Shown: piece by piece, positions 14,593 through 22,200 of the stretch
Position numbering within the stretch: the stretch's first letter is position 1
Layout of the letters: every line of letters begins with the position of its first letter
From: CAYQDR01 sp964416315
GTDB taxonomy: Bacteria > Methylomirabilota > Methylomirabilia > Rokubacteriales > DASRDR01
Length of the DNA: 31,047 nt
Direction of reading: 5' to 3'
Assembly: GCA_964416315.1 (NCBI GenBank)
Contig: CAYQDR010000049.1
Span: 1-31,047 of the forward strand
Made by a program: the position numbers and the translations under genes
Notes under the pieces: generated by a model
What the model saw: the letters and a program-made list of their open reading frames with translations, nothing else
What the model was told of the DNA's origin: nothing
Databases searched by the model: none

Positions 14593-14621
14593 AGAATCAC
14601 ACAGGTTCCAGGTGCTGTCAA
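14593..14621 (-). promoter_or_regulatory. Sigma-70 promoter of the isc operon
   Basis: On the minus strand TTGACA (14616-14621), a 17-bp spacer and GATTCT (14593-14598) precede iscR. The leader would be about 33 bases. By analogy with other isc operons IscR would bind over this promoter. The AT-richer stretch 14573-14600 is a reasonable place for an operator, but no clear IscR box was identified. Confidence 0.65.
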
Positions 14622-14657
14622 GCCGCGATACGCTAGGGTCGTCAAGGGGGTGGCGCC

Positions 14658-15929
14658 TTGAGTTCGCAGAGCAAACTGGCGTTTGAGCTTTCAGAGCTCT
14701 ACCGGACGGCTCTCCAGCAGCTCGACGGCGTGGCCAAGCGGATGGCCCTCGACACCAACATCCACGAGCGCCTGCGCTACCCCCGCCGGGCGCTCGTCGT
14801 CAGCGTCCCGACGGTGATGGACGACGGCCGAACCGAGGTGTTCATCGGCTACCGGGTTCACCACAACACCGTCCTCGGCCCCACGAAGGGGGGCATCCGG
14901 TACCACCCCGACGTCAGCCTCGGGGAGGTCTCGGCGCTGGCGATGCTGATGAGCTGGAAATGCGCCCTGATGGGACTCCCCTACGGGGGGGCCAAGGGGG
15001 GCGTCGCCTGCGATCCGGGGACGATGTCCCAGCGGGAGCTCGAGCGGATGACGCGGCGCTACACCGCCGAGGTCATGCTCCTCATCGGCCCCGACCTGGA
15101 CATTCCTGCCCCCGATCTCGGGACCAACGAGCAGACGATGGCCTGGGTCATGGACACCTACGCCATGACTCAGGGCCGGACGGTGCCGGGGGTGGTCACC
15201 GGGAAACCGCTCCTCATCGGCGGCTCCGCGGGACGCCGCGACGCGACGGGCCGCGGCATCGTCTACGTCCTGGGTCAGGCCGCGCGGGAGGCCCGCCTCG
15301 AGCTCAAGGGCGCTCGCATCGCGATCCAGGGCTTCGGCAACGTGGGCTCCGTGGCGGCCCGCCTCCTCTGGCGCGAAGGGTGTACCGTGGTGGCCGTGAG
15401 TGACGCCAAAGGCGGGGTCCTGAACGCCCAGGGTCTCGACATCCGCCAGCTCGGGGAGCACGTCAAGGAAGCCGGCACCGTCGCCGGGTTCCCGGGGACC
15501 GAGCCCGTCTCGAACGTCGATCTCCTGGAGCTGCCCTGTGACGTCCTCGTGCCGGCGGCCGTGGGGGGCCAGCTCACGGTTCACAACGCCGATCGGGTCA
15601 AGGCCCGCGTCGTCGCCGAGGGCGCGAACGGCCCGACCACCCCCGAGGCGGACGACATCCTCACCGAGCGCGGCATCATGGTGATCCCGGACATCCTGGC
15701 CAACGCGGGCGGGGTCGTGGTCTCGTACTTCGAGTGGGTCCAGGGCCTCCAGTACTACTTCTGGCGGGAGAGCGAGATCAACACGCGCCTCCACGAGGTG
15801 ATGATCCGGGCGTTCAACCAGGTCGTCGCCGTGGCCAAGCGCGAGTCGGTGAACCTGCGGACCGGAGCGCTGATGCTCGGCGTGCGGCGGCTCGCCGAGG
15901 GCTTCCAGCTCCGGGGCTTCTACCCTTAG
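14658..15929 (+). CDS. gdhA: Glutamate dehydrogenase (Glu/Leu/Phe/Val family)
   Basis: This 423-residue NAD(P)-dependent amino acid dehydrogenase, most like glutamate dehydrogenase, interconverts glutamate with 2-oxoglutarate and ammonia. The catalytic domain shows GPTKGGIRYHPDV and KCALMGLPYGGAKGG with the active-site lysine, then PAPDLGTNEQTMAWVMD. The Rossmann domain has IQGFGNVGS (about 219-227). The family end is LRTGALMLGVRRLAEGFQLRG. The start is TTG at 14658, with AAGGGGGTGG upstream; it gives MSSQSKLAFELSELYRTAL. It diverges from iscR across 103 bp. Family alone does not fix glutamate versus leucine; length and motifs favour glutamate. Confidence 0.93.
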   Translation: MSSQSKLAFELSELYRTALQQLDGVAKRMALDTNIHERLRYPRRALVVSVPTVMDDGRTEVFIGYRVHHNTVLGPTKGGIRYHPDVSLGEVSALAMLMSWKCALMGLPYGGAKGGVACDPGTMSQRELERMTRRYTAEVMLLIGPDLDIPAPDLGTNEQTMAWVMDTYAMTQGRTVPGVVTGKPLLIGGSAGRRDATGRGIVYVLGQAAREARLELKGARIAIQGFGNVGSVAARLLWREGCTVVAVSDAKGGVLNAQGLDIRQLGEHVKEAGTVAGFPGTEPVSNVDLLELPCDVLVPAAVGGQLTVHNADRVKARVVAEGANGPTTPEADDILTERGIMVIPDILANAGGVVVSYFEWVQGLQYYFWRESEINTRLHEVMIRAFNQVVAVAKRESVNLRTGALMLGVRRLAEGFQLRGFYP

Positions 15930-15936
15930 AGATCCT

Positions 15937-15960
15937 CGGCGGGGGGCCGAACCTCCGCCG
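15937..15960. terminator. Hairpin between convergent gdhA and galT-like gene
   Basis: CGGCGGGGG (15937-15945) can pair with CCTCCGCCG (15952-15960) with one G-U pair and a GCCGAA loop. It occupies almost all of the 31-bp gap between the two convergent stops and could end transcription from both sides. No U-tract follows on either strand. Confidence 0.5.
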
Positions 15961-16992
15961 CTACTGATCGGCGACGTCACCCGGCTCATTGGCGGAAGCG
16001 CCTCCCTCCCGCAGGATCCGCGCCGCCGCCTCCGGGAACGTCTCGTTGATGGCGATCCCGGCCACGGTCGTCCGTCGCTCGGGGTACGGCGTGAGCTCCA
16101 GGTGCCAGTGGTAGTCCTGGACGATCGTGTCCCACTCGTCCTGGAGGATCCTGACCTGGAGGTTCGGCGCGGTGTGGAGCGCCATCTCGTACGGCGGGTC
16201 GTCGAGGGCCTTCGCCAGGGCCCCGAAGAGATCGCGAAGGAGGCGCGCCAGGTCCGCGACCTCCTCCCCCGAGACGTTCTCGTAGGCGCACGTGTGCCGC
16301 CGCGGGAGCACGCGGAGCTGGAAGGGTGCCCCAGCCGCGTACGGGACGAAGGCGACGAAGTGCGGCGTGACCCGGACGAGCCGATCGGACGTGGCCGTCT
16401 CCTCGCGAACCGTGTCGCAGTAGACGCAGCGCCGCTTGTAGCCGTAGTACTCGCGCGCCTGCGCGAGCTCCGTCCGGACCTCGTCGAAGATGATCGGCGT
16501 CGCCAGGACGCGCGAATACGGGTGCCGAATCCGAGCCCCGGCCTTGCCGTGCCGGCGCGCCACGACGACATTCCGGATCTTCTCGTCGCGCTTGAGGTCC
16601 TGAATCCGGTCGCGGTACATCCAGAGCACGCGCGCGACCTGATCCTCGTCCATGGCCGCGAGGGTCAGGTCGTGGCCCGGATCCTCGACGATGATCTCGC
16701 TCGCGCCGCGGGCCGAGATCCGGTCGAACATCCCCACCCCCTCGCGGACGAGCTCCTCCTCGATGACGAAGTAGGGATCCACCTCGGGGAAGACCCGCAC
16801 GTGCCAACCCGGCTCGTTCGGCTGGCTCTCCGGGGAACGGTACGCCGCGATTTCCGGCGGCGTCAGGCCCTCGTTCCCGGGGCAGAACGGGCAGACCGCG
16901 GTCGCCCCGTCGCCGTCGGACGAACGCGCGCGCGGGTAACGCACCAGCACCCACTTGCCCGTGGTGGGATCTTTCCGGAGCTCTCCCCTCAT
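15961..16992 (-). CDS. GalT-like nucleotidyltransferase family protein with altered active site
   Basis: This 343-residue HIT-superfamily protein has the layout of galactose-1-phosphate uridylyltransferase: MRGELRKDPTTGKWVLV, a zinc-site pair CPFC (34-37), ASEIIVEDPGHD, and DYHWHLELTP (293-302). The catalytic segment deviates. Canonical GalT has a GAS segment then HPH(G/S)Q with the middle His forming the uridylyl-enzyme. Here residues 152-161 read GARIRHPYSR, so the nucleophilic His is Tyr159, the following Gln is Arg161, and the Ser is Arg154. A second pair CVYC is at 189-192. The substrate and activity are therefore uncertain. It has its own promoter and GAGGAGG before the ATG, which suggests a real, expressed gene. 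Confidence 0.85.
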   Translation of the reverse strand: MRGELRKDPTTGKWVLVRYPRARSSDGDGATAVCPFCPGNEGLTPPEIAAYRSPESQPNEPGWHVRVFPEVDPYFVIEEELVREGVGMFDRISARGASEIIVEDPGHDLTLAAMDEDQVARVLWMYRDRIQDLKRDEKIRNVVVARRHGKAGARIRHPYSRVLATPIIFDEVRTELAQAREYYGYKRRCVYCDTVREETATSDRLVRVTPHFVAFVPYAAGAPFQLRVLPRRHTCAYENVSGEEVADLARLLRDLFGALAKALDDPPYEMALHTAPNLQVRILQDEWDTIVQDYHWHLELTPYPERRTTVAGIAINETFPEAAARILREGGASANEPGDVADQ

Positions 16993-17072
16993 CGGCCCTC
17001 CTCGCCTCGGGCACCGGAGCGATCGGATCGCTGCCCCGGCGCGTCGTGTGAGAAAAACCCAATAACGCCGCC

Positions 17073-17101
17073 AGGATAGCCGGGAGACTGGGGCTTGTCA
17101 A
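17073..17101 (-). promoter_or_regulatory. Sigma-70 promoter of the galT-like gene
   Basis: On the minus strand TTGACA (17096-17101), a 17-bp spacer and TATCCT (17073-17078) precede the galT-like gene, with a leader of about 75 bases. The leader contains an AT-rich run near 17050-17064 and ends in a strong GAGGAGG. Confidence 0.7.
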
Positions 17102-17158
17102 GAAACGCGGAAGCCCGCCCCGCTCGAATGGCACCGGGCCCCACACCGGCCGACGGGC

Positions 17159-17245
17159 TCAGGCCTGCCGCCCTTCCAGTGCCGCCTTGACGCGACCGGG
17201 GCGGAAGGGCACGGTCCTGAGCCGCACCGCGGTGGCGCCCAATTC
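17159..17245 (-). pseudogene. Possible 3'-end remnant of a xanthine dehydrogenase-type gene
   Basis: A 28-codon open stretch ends in TGA and encodes ELGATAVRLRTVP, then FRPGRVKAALEGRQA. This resembles the extreme C-terminus of molybdopterin-binding subunits of the xanthine dehydrogenase/CoxL family (pattern G-x-VR-x-LP-x-TP-x-RV-x-AAL). Upstream the frame carries no recognisable family sequence, so only a fragment would be left. The call rests on a short match and is tentative. The rest of the 480-bp gap (16993-17473) shows only the galT promoter and no other gene. Confidence 0.25.
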
Positions 17246-17473
17246 CGGCCGGCAGCACGGGAGAGGCCGGCGGGAACGTCCGAGCCGATCTGCGAGCCGA
17301 GCACCTGTTCACGTGCCGCCCCGGGGAGCCGCTGAACCCGAACCGGCCGGACGGGCGTCCAAAGAGCCAGAAGGTCGGGTGCGCCCGATCACGGTGCCCG
17401 GTCGTGGACGCTGCGCGGATCACCCCGATCGCAGCTGGGCCAGTGACGAAGATGAGGAGGGGAGCGTGCGGCA

Positions 17474-17716
17474 GTGACTCAGAAGTCGGTGATCGTCTAC
17501 AGCTCGCCGACCTGAAGGCCCTGCAAGGCGGCGAAAGAGTTTCTTTCGTCCATGGGTGTCGCGTTCACCGACATCGACGTCGTCAACGACGTCGCGGGGC
17601 GGGACGACCTGATCCGGCGGACGGGCCAGACGGCCGTCCCCGTCATCGTGGTGGGCGACGAGGTCGTCGTGGGCTTCGACCGCCCCCGGCTCTCCCAGCT
17701 CCTCGGCCTCCGCTGA
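17474..17716 (+). CDS. Probable selenocysteine-containing glutaredoxin (UxxC)
   Basis: Read straight through the TGA at 17513-17515, this 80-residue frame is a complete small glutaredoxin of the type usually written YSTPTCPPCKxAKxFL. It starts MTQKSVIVYSSPT, then has the TGA codon (residue 14), then RPCKAAKEFLSSMGVAF. Later come RTGQTAVPVIVVGDEVVVGF and a normal TGA stop. The TGA stands exactly at the first cysteine of the CxxC redox motif, giving U14-R-P-C17. A SECIS-like hairpin lies 15 bases downstream. The rest of the frame shows no frameshift or other stop, which argues against a pseudogene. The GTG at 17474 follows GGAGGGGAG. Such proteins reduce disulfides or mixed disulfides. Sec machinery (selA, selB, selC, selD) is not in the window, so the reading is strongly suggested but unproven. 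Confidence 0.75.
17530..17551 (+). promoter_or_regulatory. SECIS-like hairpin downstream of the in-frame TGA
   Basis: CGAAAG (17532-17537) and CTTTCG (17543-17548) form a perfect 6-bp stem with loop AGTTT. Two more G-C pairs (17530-17531 with 17550-17551) extend it across a bulged T at 17549. The loop begins 23 bases after the TGA and carries G-U at its second and third positions. Bacterial SECIS elements recognised by SelB need such a hairpin about 16-37 bases after the UGA, with a G early in the loop. Confidence 0.7.
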
Positions 17717-17737
17717 GCGCGGGGGCCGGCACTCCGA

Positions 17738-17808
17738 GCGCGGGCTTTGCCCGCGCAATCGAAGGGGGGAGGTCCGGCCCCCCGAAATAAAGGGGGGCAA
17801 CGCCCCCC
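17738..17808. repeat. Cluster of three GC-rich hairpins
   Basis: Three hairpins stand in a row after the glutaredoxin: GCGCGGGC/GCCCGCGC with a TTT loop (17738-17756), GGGGGG/CCCCCC with an 8-base loop (17764-17783), and GGGGGGC/GCCCCCC with an AAC loop (17792-17808), followed by TCCGGG. The third resembles the livK-livG hairpin at 2490-2516 in its G6C/GC6 arms and flanking TCCGG. They may end the glutaredoxin transcript and may belong to a family of short palindromic intergenic repeats. Confidence 0.65.
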
Positions 17809-17821
17809 TCCGGGTAATTCC

Positions 17822-17875
17822 GTGGTGGGCTTCGACCGCCCCCGGCTCTCCGCCCTCCTGGGCCTCACGGGCTGA
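17822..17875 (+). pseudogene. Duplicated 3' end of the glutaredoxin gene
   Basis: This stretch encodes VVGFDRPRLSALLGLTG and a TGA stop, a near copy of the glutaredoxin C-terminus VVGFDRPRLSQLLGLR. A 27-bp identical run links 17669-17695 with 17825-17851. There is no start or upstream domain. It is either the tail of a lost paralogue or a partial duplication made when the hairpin cluster was inserted. It is not expected to encode a protein. Confidence 0.8.
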
Positions 17876-17892
17876 GCGACCAGGAAGGTCGT

Positions 17893-17912
17893 CGGAGGGG
17901 GTGCTTCCCCCG
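17893..17912 (-). terminator. Hairpin just after the TPR gene stop
   Basis: GGGGG (17897-17901) can pair with CCCCC (17907-17911) around TGCTT, 5 bases beyond the TPR gene stop on the minus strand. It would close the five-gene MoxR/VWA operon. There is no clear U-run, so an intrinsic terminator is only possible. Confidence 0.35.
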
Positions 17913-17916
17913 AGGG

Positions 17917-19281
17917 TTACTGCGCCTTCTCCTTCTCCCGGAGCTTCTTGAGGTGCTGCCGGGCCACGTCCACCCACTCCTTCTCCGCGGGGACCTGTGA
18001 GGCCAGCTCGATGTACCGCTCCCAGTGGGCGATGGCCTCCTTGACGTCGACCTTTTCGTAGGCGAGCGCGAGGTTGTAGTGGGCCCCGGTGTGCTTGGGG
18101 TCCGCCTCGATGACCTTCCGGTACTCCACGATGGCATCCCGGTAGAGCCCCTTCTCCTCGTAGATCTCCCCGAGCCCCATCCGGGCGTCGAGAAAGTACG
18201 GGTCCAGGTCGATCGCCTTCTTGTACGCGGCGACCGCCTCGTAGTAGAGGTTCTTCTCGTTGTAGTAGATCTTCCCGAGGCTGAAGTGCACGCGCGCGTT
18301 CATCGGGTCAAACGCGAGCGCCTTCTGGTAGTGGCCGATCGCCCCCTCGTGGTCGCCCTTGGCGGCCTTGGCGTCGCCGAGCCCCACCTGGGCCTCCGCG
18401 AAATGCGGCCGGAGGTTCAGCGCCCGCTGGTACGCCTCGATCGCCTGGTCGTAGAGCCGACGCGGGCTCGCCATGAACTGGTCGCCCAGCGACTTGAACG
18501 GCTCCGGCAGCGAGGGATCTACCTGGATGGCGGCGCGGAACTGAGCGGACGCCTTCCAGCGGTTGCCCAGGGCGAGATGGGCGAGGCCGAGGTGGTAGTG
18601 GGCGATCGCGAACGTGGGGTCGATCTCGATCGCCCGGGAGTAGAGCTCGGCTGCCCCCTCGTTGCCCTCCTGGCCCCCCCGGAGAAACGCGCGCCGCCCC
18701 TTGACGTACGCCTCGAACGCGCGGCCGTTCGTCGTCGGCTTGGCGGCGGCCACCATCCGCTGCGTTTCCTCGGGCTTGAGGCCGAGGCGGAGCGCCTTGA
18801 CGTAGACGAGAATGACATCCGCCTGCGTCTCGGAGAGCTGGTCGGCGCCACCGACGAGCGCCTCCAGCACCTGCCCCTCGCCACCCTTGGCCGGATCGAG
18901 CAACCTCGGCACGATCGAGACCCCGCCTTCCTGCGTACGCTGGTACTCGCCGTAGAACACCGAGTCCGCCCGGAGGGCGCGCCCGAGGGTTACCGCCAGG
19001 CGCTCGGCGGGCGCCGCCGGCGCGTCGCTCCCGCCGGCGCGCTGGGCCTGCGTCACCCGGGCCCGGTCGATCGGCAGCAACGCGGGGTTCGTCTGCGCAG
19101 CGAGGTACAGCGTCTCGGCGATCCCTTCCCCGAACCACGCGTCCGTCTCGCCCGGCGTCACGCTCTGGAACGGCAGCACGAGCACCACGCGGGGCTTCGC
19201 CGCCACGCCCTCCGCCAGGGCGAGCGTCGCCCCGGCGGCCCAGAACGCCGCCACGAGCGCCCGGCTGACCCGGCTACGCAT
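17917..19281 (-). CDS. Exported tetratricopeptide-repeat protein
   Basis: This 454-residue protein has a signal peptide: MRSRVSRALVAAFWAAGATLALAE with likely cleavage after VAA or AEG near residues 24-29. Residues about 30-170 form an alpha/beta domain (RVVLVLPFQSV ... GEGIAETLYLAAQ) like the N-terminal domains of FlgO/TolB-type proteins. From about 190 to 440 there are roughly seven TPR units with typical pairs such as AIAHYHLGLAHLALGN, YDQAIEAYQRALNLRPHF and AHYNLALAYEKVD. TPRs mediate protein binding, so a periplasmic partner of the VWA protein is likely. The ATG overlaps the upstream VWA gene by 8 bases. TPR proteins are regular members of Bat/MoxR clusters. Confidence 0.88.
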   Translation of the reverse strand: MRSRVSRALVAAFWAAGATLALAEGVAAKPRVVLVLPFQSVTPGETDAWFGEGIAETLYLAAQTNPALLPIDRARVTQAQRAGGSDAPAAPAERLAVTLGRALRADSVFYGEYQRTQEGGVSIVPRLLDPAKGGEGQVLEALVGGADQLSETQADVILVYVKALRLGLKPEETQRMVAAAKPTTNGRAFEAYVKGRRAFLRGGQEGNEGAAELYSRAIEIDPTFAIAHYHLGLAHLALGNRWKASAQFRAAIQVDPSLPEPFKSLGDQFMASPRRLYDQAIEAYQRALNLRPHFAEAQVGLGDAKAAKGDHEGAIGHYQKALAFDPMNARVHFSLGKIYYNEKNLYYEAVAAYKKAIDLDPYFLDARMGLGEIYEEKGLYRDAIVEYRKVIEADPKHTGAHYNLALAYEKVDVKEAIAHWERYIELASQVPAEKEWVDVARQHLKKLREKEKAQ

Positions 19282-22200
19282 GGCCCCCCACCTCCCGCTT
19301 CCGCCGCCCGACCCACCGCGTCACCTGGCCGAGCGCCGGCCCCACCCGGCGCAACGCGATCTCAGGCACCAGCGTCAGCGTCACGAGGCCGACGAGCCAC
19401 GGCCACAGGTCCGTGGCCACCCGTGACCGGCGCCGGTTCAGCGTGAACGCTTCCTTCGGATCCCCGAGCCCCCCGCCGCCCGTGAGCTCGCTGATCTCGC
19501 GGAGCCCCACCTCGTTGGGGCCGAGCTCCCGGAACTCCTGGGCGTAGGGGACGACGGTGCCGACGATCTGGGACCCGATCAGCTGCTGGTCCCGGCGCTG
19601 CGAGAGACCCGCCAGGTACACTCCCTCCTCCCGGGCCGGGAAGATCCCGCGGTAGCGGCCCGGCGCCACCTGTTCGAGCTCGACGACATTCTGGCTCTTG
19701 TCGGGGTTGACCACGCCGAGCTGCGTGTCCAGGAAGTTGATGAACTCGCCCTTCGGGTCGACCGCGTCCACAGTCACGACCGCCTGGCCGTCGCGACGCT
19801 CGACCGTCGCGGTCGTGTCGGCGCGGGCCCCCGCGCGCAAGACCCAGCGTACCGTCTGGGCCCAGAACTTGTTGAAGTCCCTCCAGCGAAGCCACAGGAT
19901 CGCCCACTTGGCCTTCGTGTCGGCGGTGAACACGACCGAGCGGCCGAGGCCGTACCGCCACGCGGCCATGAGCGGGTCTTCCTGGTGGGTCATCAGGAGC
20001 TGGTCCGCGGTCCCCTTCATGGTCGTCGCGACGTAACCCCCGAGCGGCGGCGCCTTCGACCAGTCGATGTCCTGGATCGTCTCGTGGTACTGGTTGGTGA
20101 CCACCGGCCGGAACGGCTGCTCGATGAGCGCCGCCTTGGAGGCGAGCTGCGTCTCCAGGGTGAAGATCCGCGGGACGGTCAGCGTCTCCTCGGTGAAGTA
20201 GAAGCGTCCGCGCCCCCATTTCGCGATGTCCACCATGAGCTGGATGTCGGCGTCCGAGCCGATCGCGACGCCCGACACCGTGACCTTGTCCTTCACCATG
20301 CGGCGGATCAGCGAAGCGAAGTCACCGCGCGTCATCTGACCGTCGGAGAGGAAGATCACGTGCTTGAGGAGGGCGTCGCGGTCGTAGAGGGCTTTGTACG
20401 CCTCGCGCACGGCCGGGTAGCCGTCGGTCCCGCCGCCCGCCTTGACCGCGGAGATCTCCCGGTGGATCGCGCGCTTGTCGCGGGCCGACTGGATCGGCAC
20501 GTGCCAGACGAACTCGGTGTCGAAGGAAAGGATCCCGACCTCGTTCCGCTCGTCGAGCAGGTCCACGACCAGGTGAGAGGCCTCCTTGGCGACCTCGAGC
20601 TTGTTGACCTTGTCGTTGTCCTTCATGCCCATCGCCATGGAGCCGGAGCGGTCGATCACGAGCATGACGGCCAGGCTCGGGATCTCGATCTTCTGCTTCA
20701 CCTCCATGGTGACCGGCAGCGCTTCCTCGATCGGCGTGCGGTAGAGACCGCCGAGGCCGAAGGTCTCCTCGCCCCCGATCATGATCAGGCCGCCGCCCTG
20801 GTCGCGCACGTAGTCCCGGACGAGCGTCATCTGGCGCGGGCTCATCCGGAGCGCGGACATGTTCGACAGGATGAGCGCGTCGTACTTCTCGAGCGCCGGC
20901 ATCGCCGTGGGCAGCTCCTCGGGGCCCCCCGCCCTGACGTCGATGTGCTGGGCGCGGAGTGCCGCGACGAAGTTCGTCACCTGCGACGGGTCCTTGTCCA
21001 CCAGGAGCACCTGCGGCCTGCCCCGGACCACCGTCAGCCCGATCGCCCGGTTGTTCTCCTCGATGACGTCCCGCTCGACCTCGACGAGGGCCTGGTAGAC
21101 GTGCACGCCCGACTGCTCGAGGGCCTGCCGGTAGGTGAGCACGTTCTTGCCCGCCGTGAGGCGCACGACCTGCGAGCCGAGGAACTCGCCGTTCCGGAAC
21201 AGGGACAGGCGCCCGGCCGTCTCCTTCACCGAGTTGACGACCGCCTTCGCGTAGAAGGGCTCGCCGAACTTGACCTCGCCCGGGAGCAGCAACTGCTCGA
21301 CGACGACCTCCTGCGCGAACGTCAGCCCGAGGGGCGAGTAGTAGATCGGGACGCCCGCGTGCTTGGCAGCTTGGGCCGCCCCGAGGGCCTTCCCCGCGTT
21401 TTCGCGGCCGTCCGAGAGGAGCACGACCCGGCCCGCCTCGCCGCGGGGGAAGGACGCCAGCGCGAGCTGGATGGCGCGCTCGACGTTCGTGGCGAGGGTG
21501 AAGCCCGGCGGTTGCGGCCGGCCAAGGCTGGGCTTCGGCCGGAGGGGCTCGGCGAGCTGCGCATCGCGGGCGAAGACGATGAGGCCGGCGCGGTCGTCCT
21601 CCTTCATCCCCTCGAGCGCGGTGGTGGCGTACCGGTACGCGGCCTCGCGCGCGGCCAGGCTCACGCTGTCGGACATGTCGAGGAGGAAGAAGACGTTCTG
21701 GCGGTCGATCCACCGGGAGAACTGGGGCTGGGTCAGCGCCCAGAGGAGCAGGAGCACACCCGCGCACCGGGCGCCGACCGCCCAGCGGTCCACGCGCCGC
21801 GGCGGGAGCACCCACCGGCCGGCGGCCTGCCGCCGCCAGTAGAGCCAGGCCTCGACGACGAGGGTCAGGAGCGCGAGCACGAGGAGCGCCCCCCAGAGCT
21901 CGCGCTGGTAGGTGAAGACATCCGGGCCACCGGCAGCCGCCACGCTGCCCGGCTCGGGCAGGGGCTGCGGACGGATGTTCGACTCGGCCGTCGCGACGAG
22001 GTTCGCGGCGAACGGCACCTCCCGCTGTCCGGTCACCAGCGTGTAGACCCCGACGCGGTCGGTCTGGGCGAACGACAGCGCACCCCGGGTGATCTGGGCC
22101 TTGTGCGTCCGCCCCACCGCGTCCCGGACCGTCGCCTGCTCCACACCGTGCTCGACCGTGAGGAGGAACGGCGTCCCGGCCGCGACCATGAGGTGCTCGC

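Noticed and set aside
16989..17423. A 144-codon minus-strand frame upstream of the galT-like gene
   Set aside because: Low-complexity composition, crosses the galT promoter, and has no ribosome site or family pattern.
17474..17512. Glutaredoxin simply truncated by a nonsense mutation
   Set aside because: Considered seriously. The stop falls exactly on the redox Cys, the rest of the frame is intact, and a SECIS-like hairpin follows with atypical codons, so Sec is the better explanation, though not proven.
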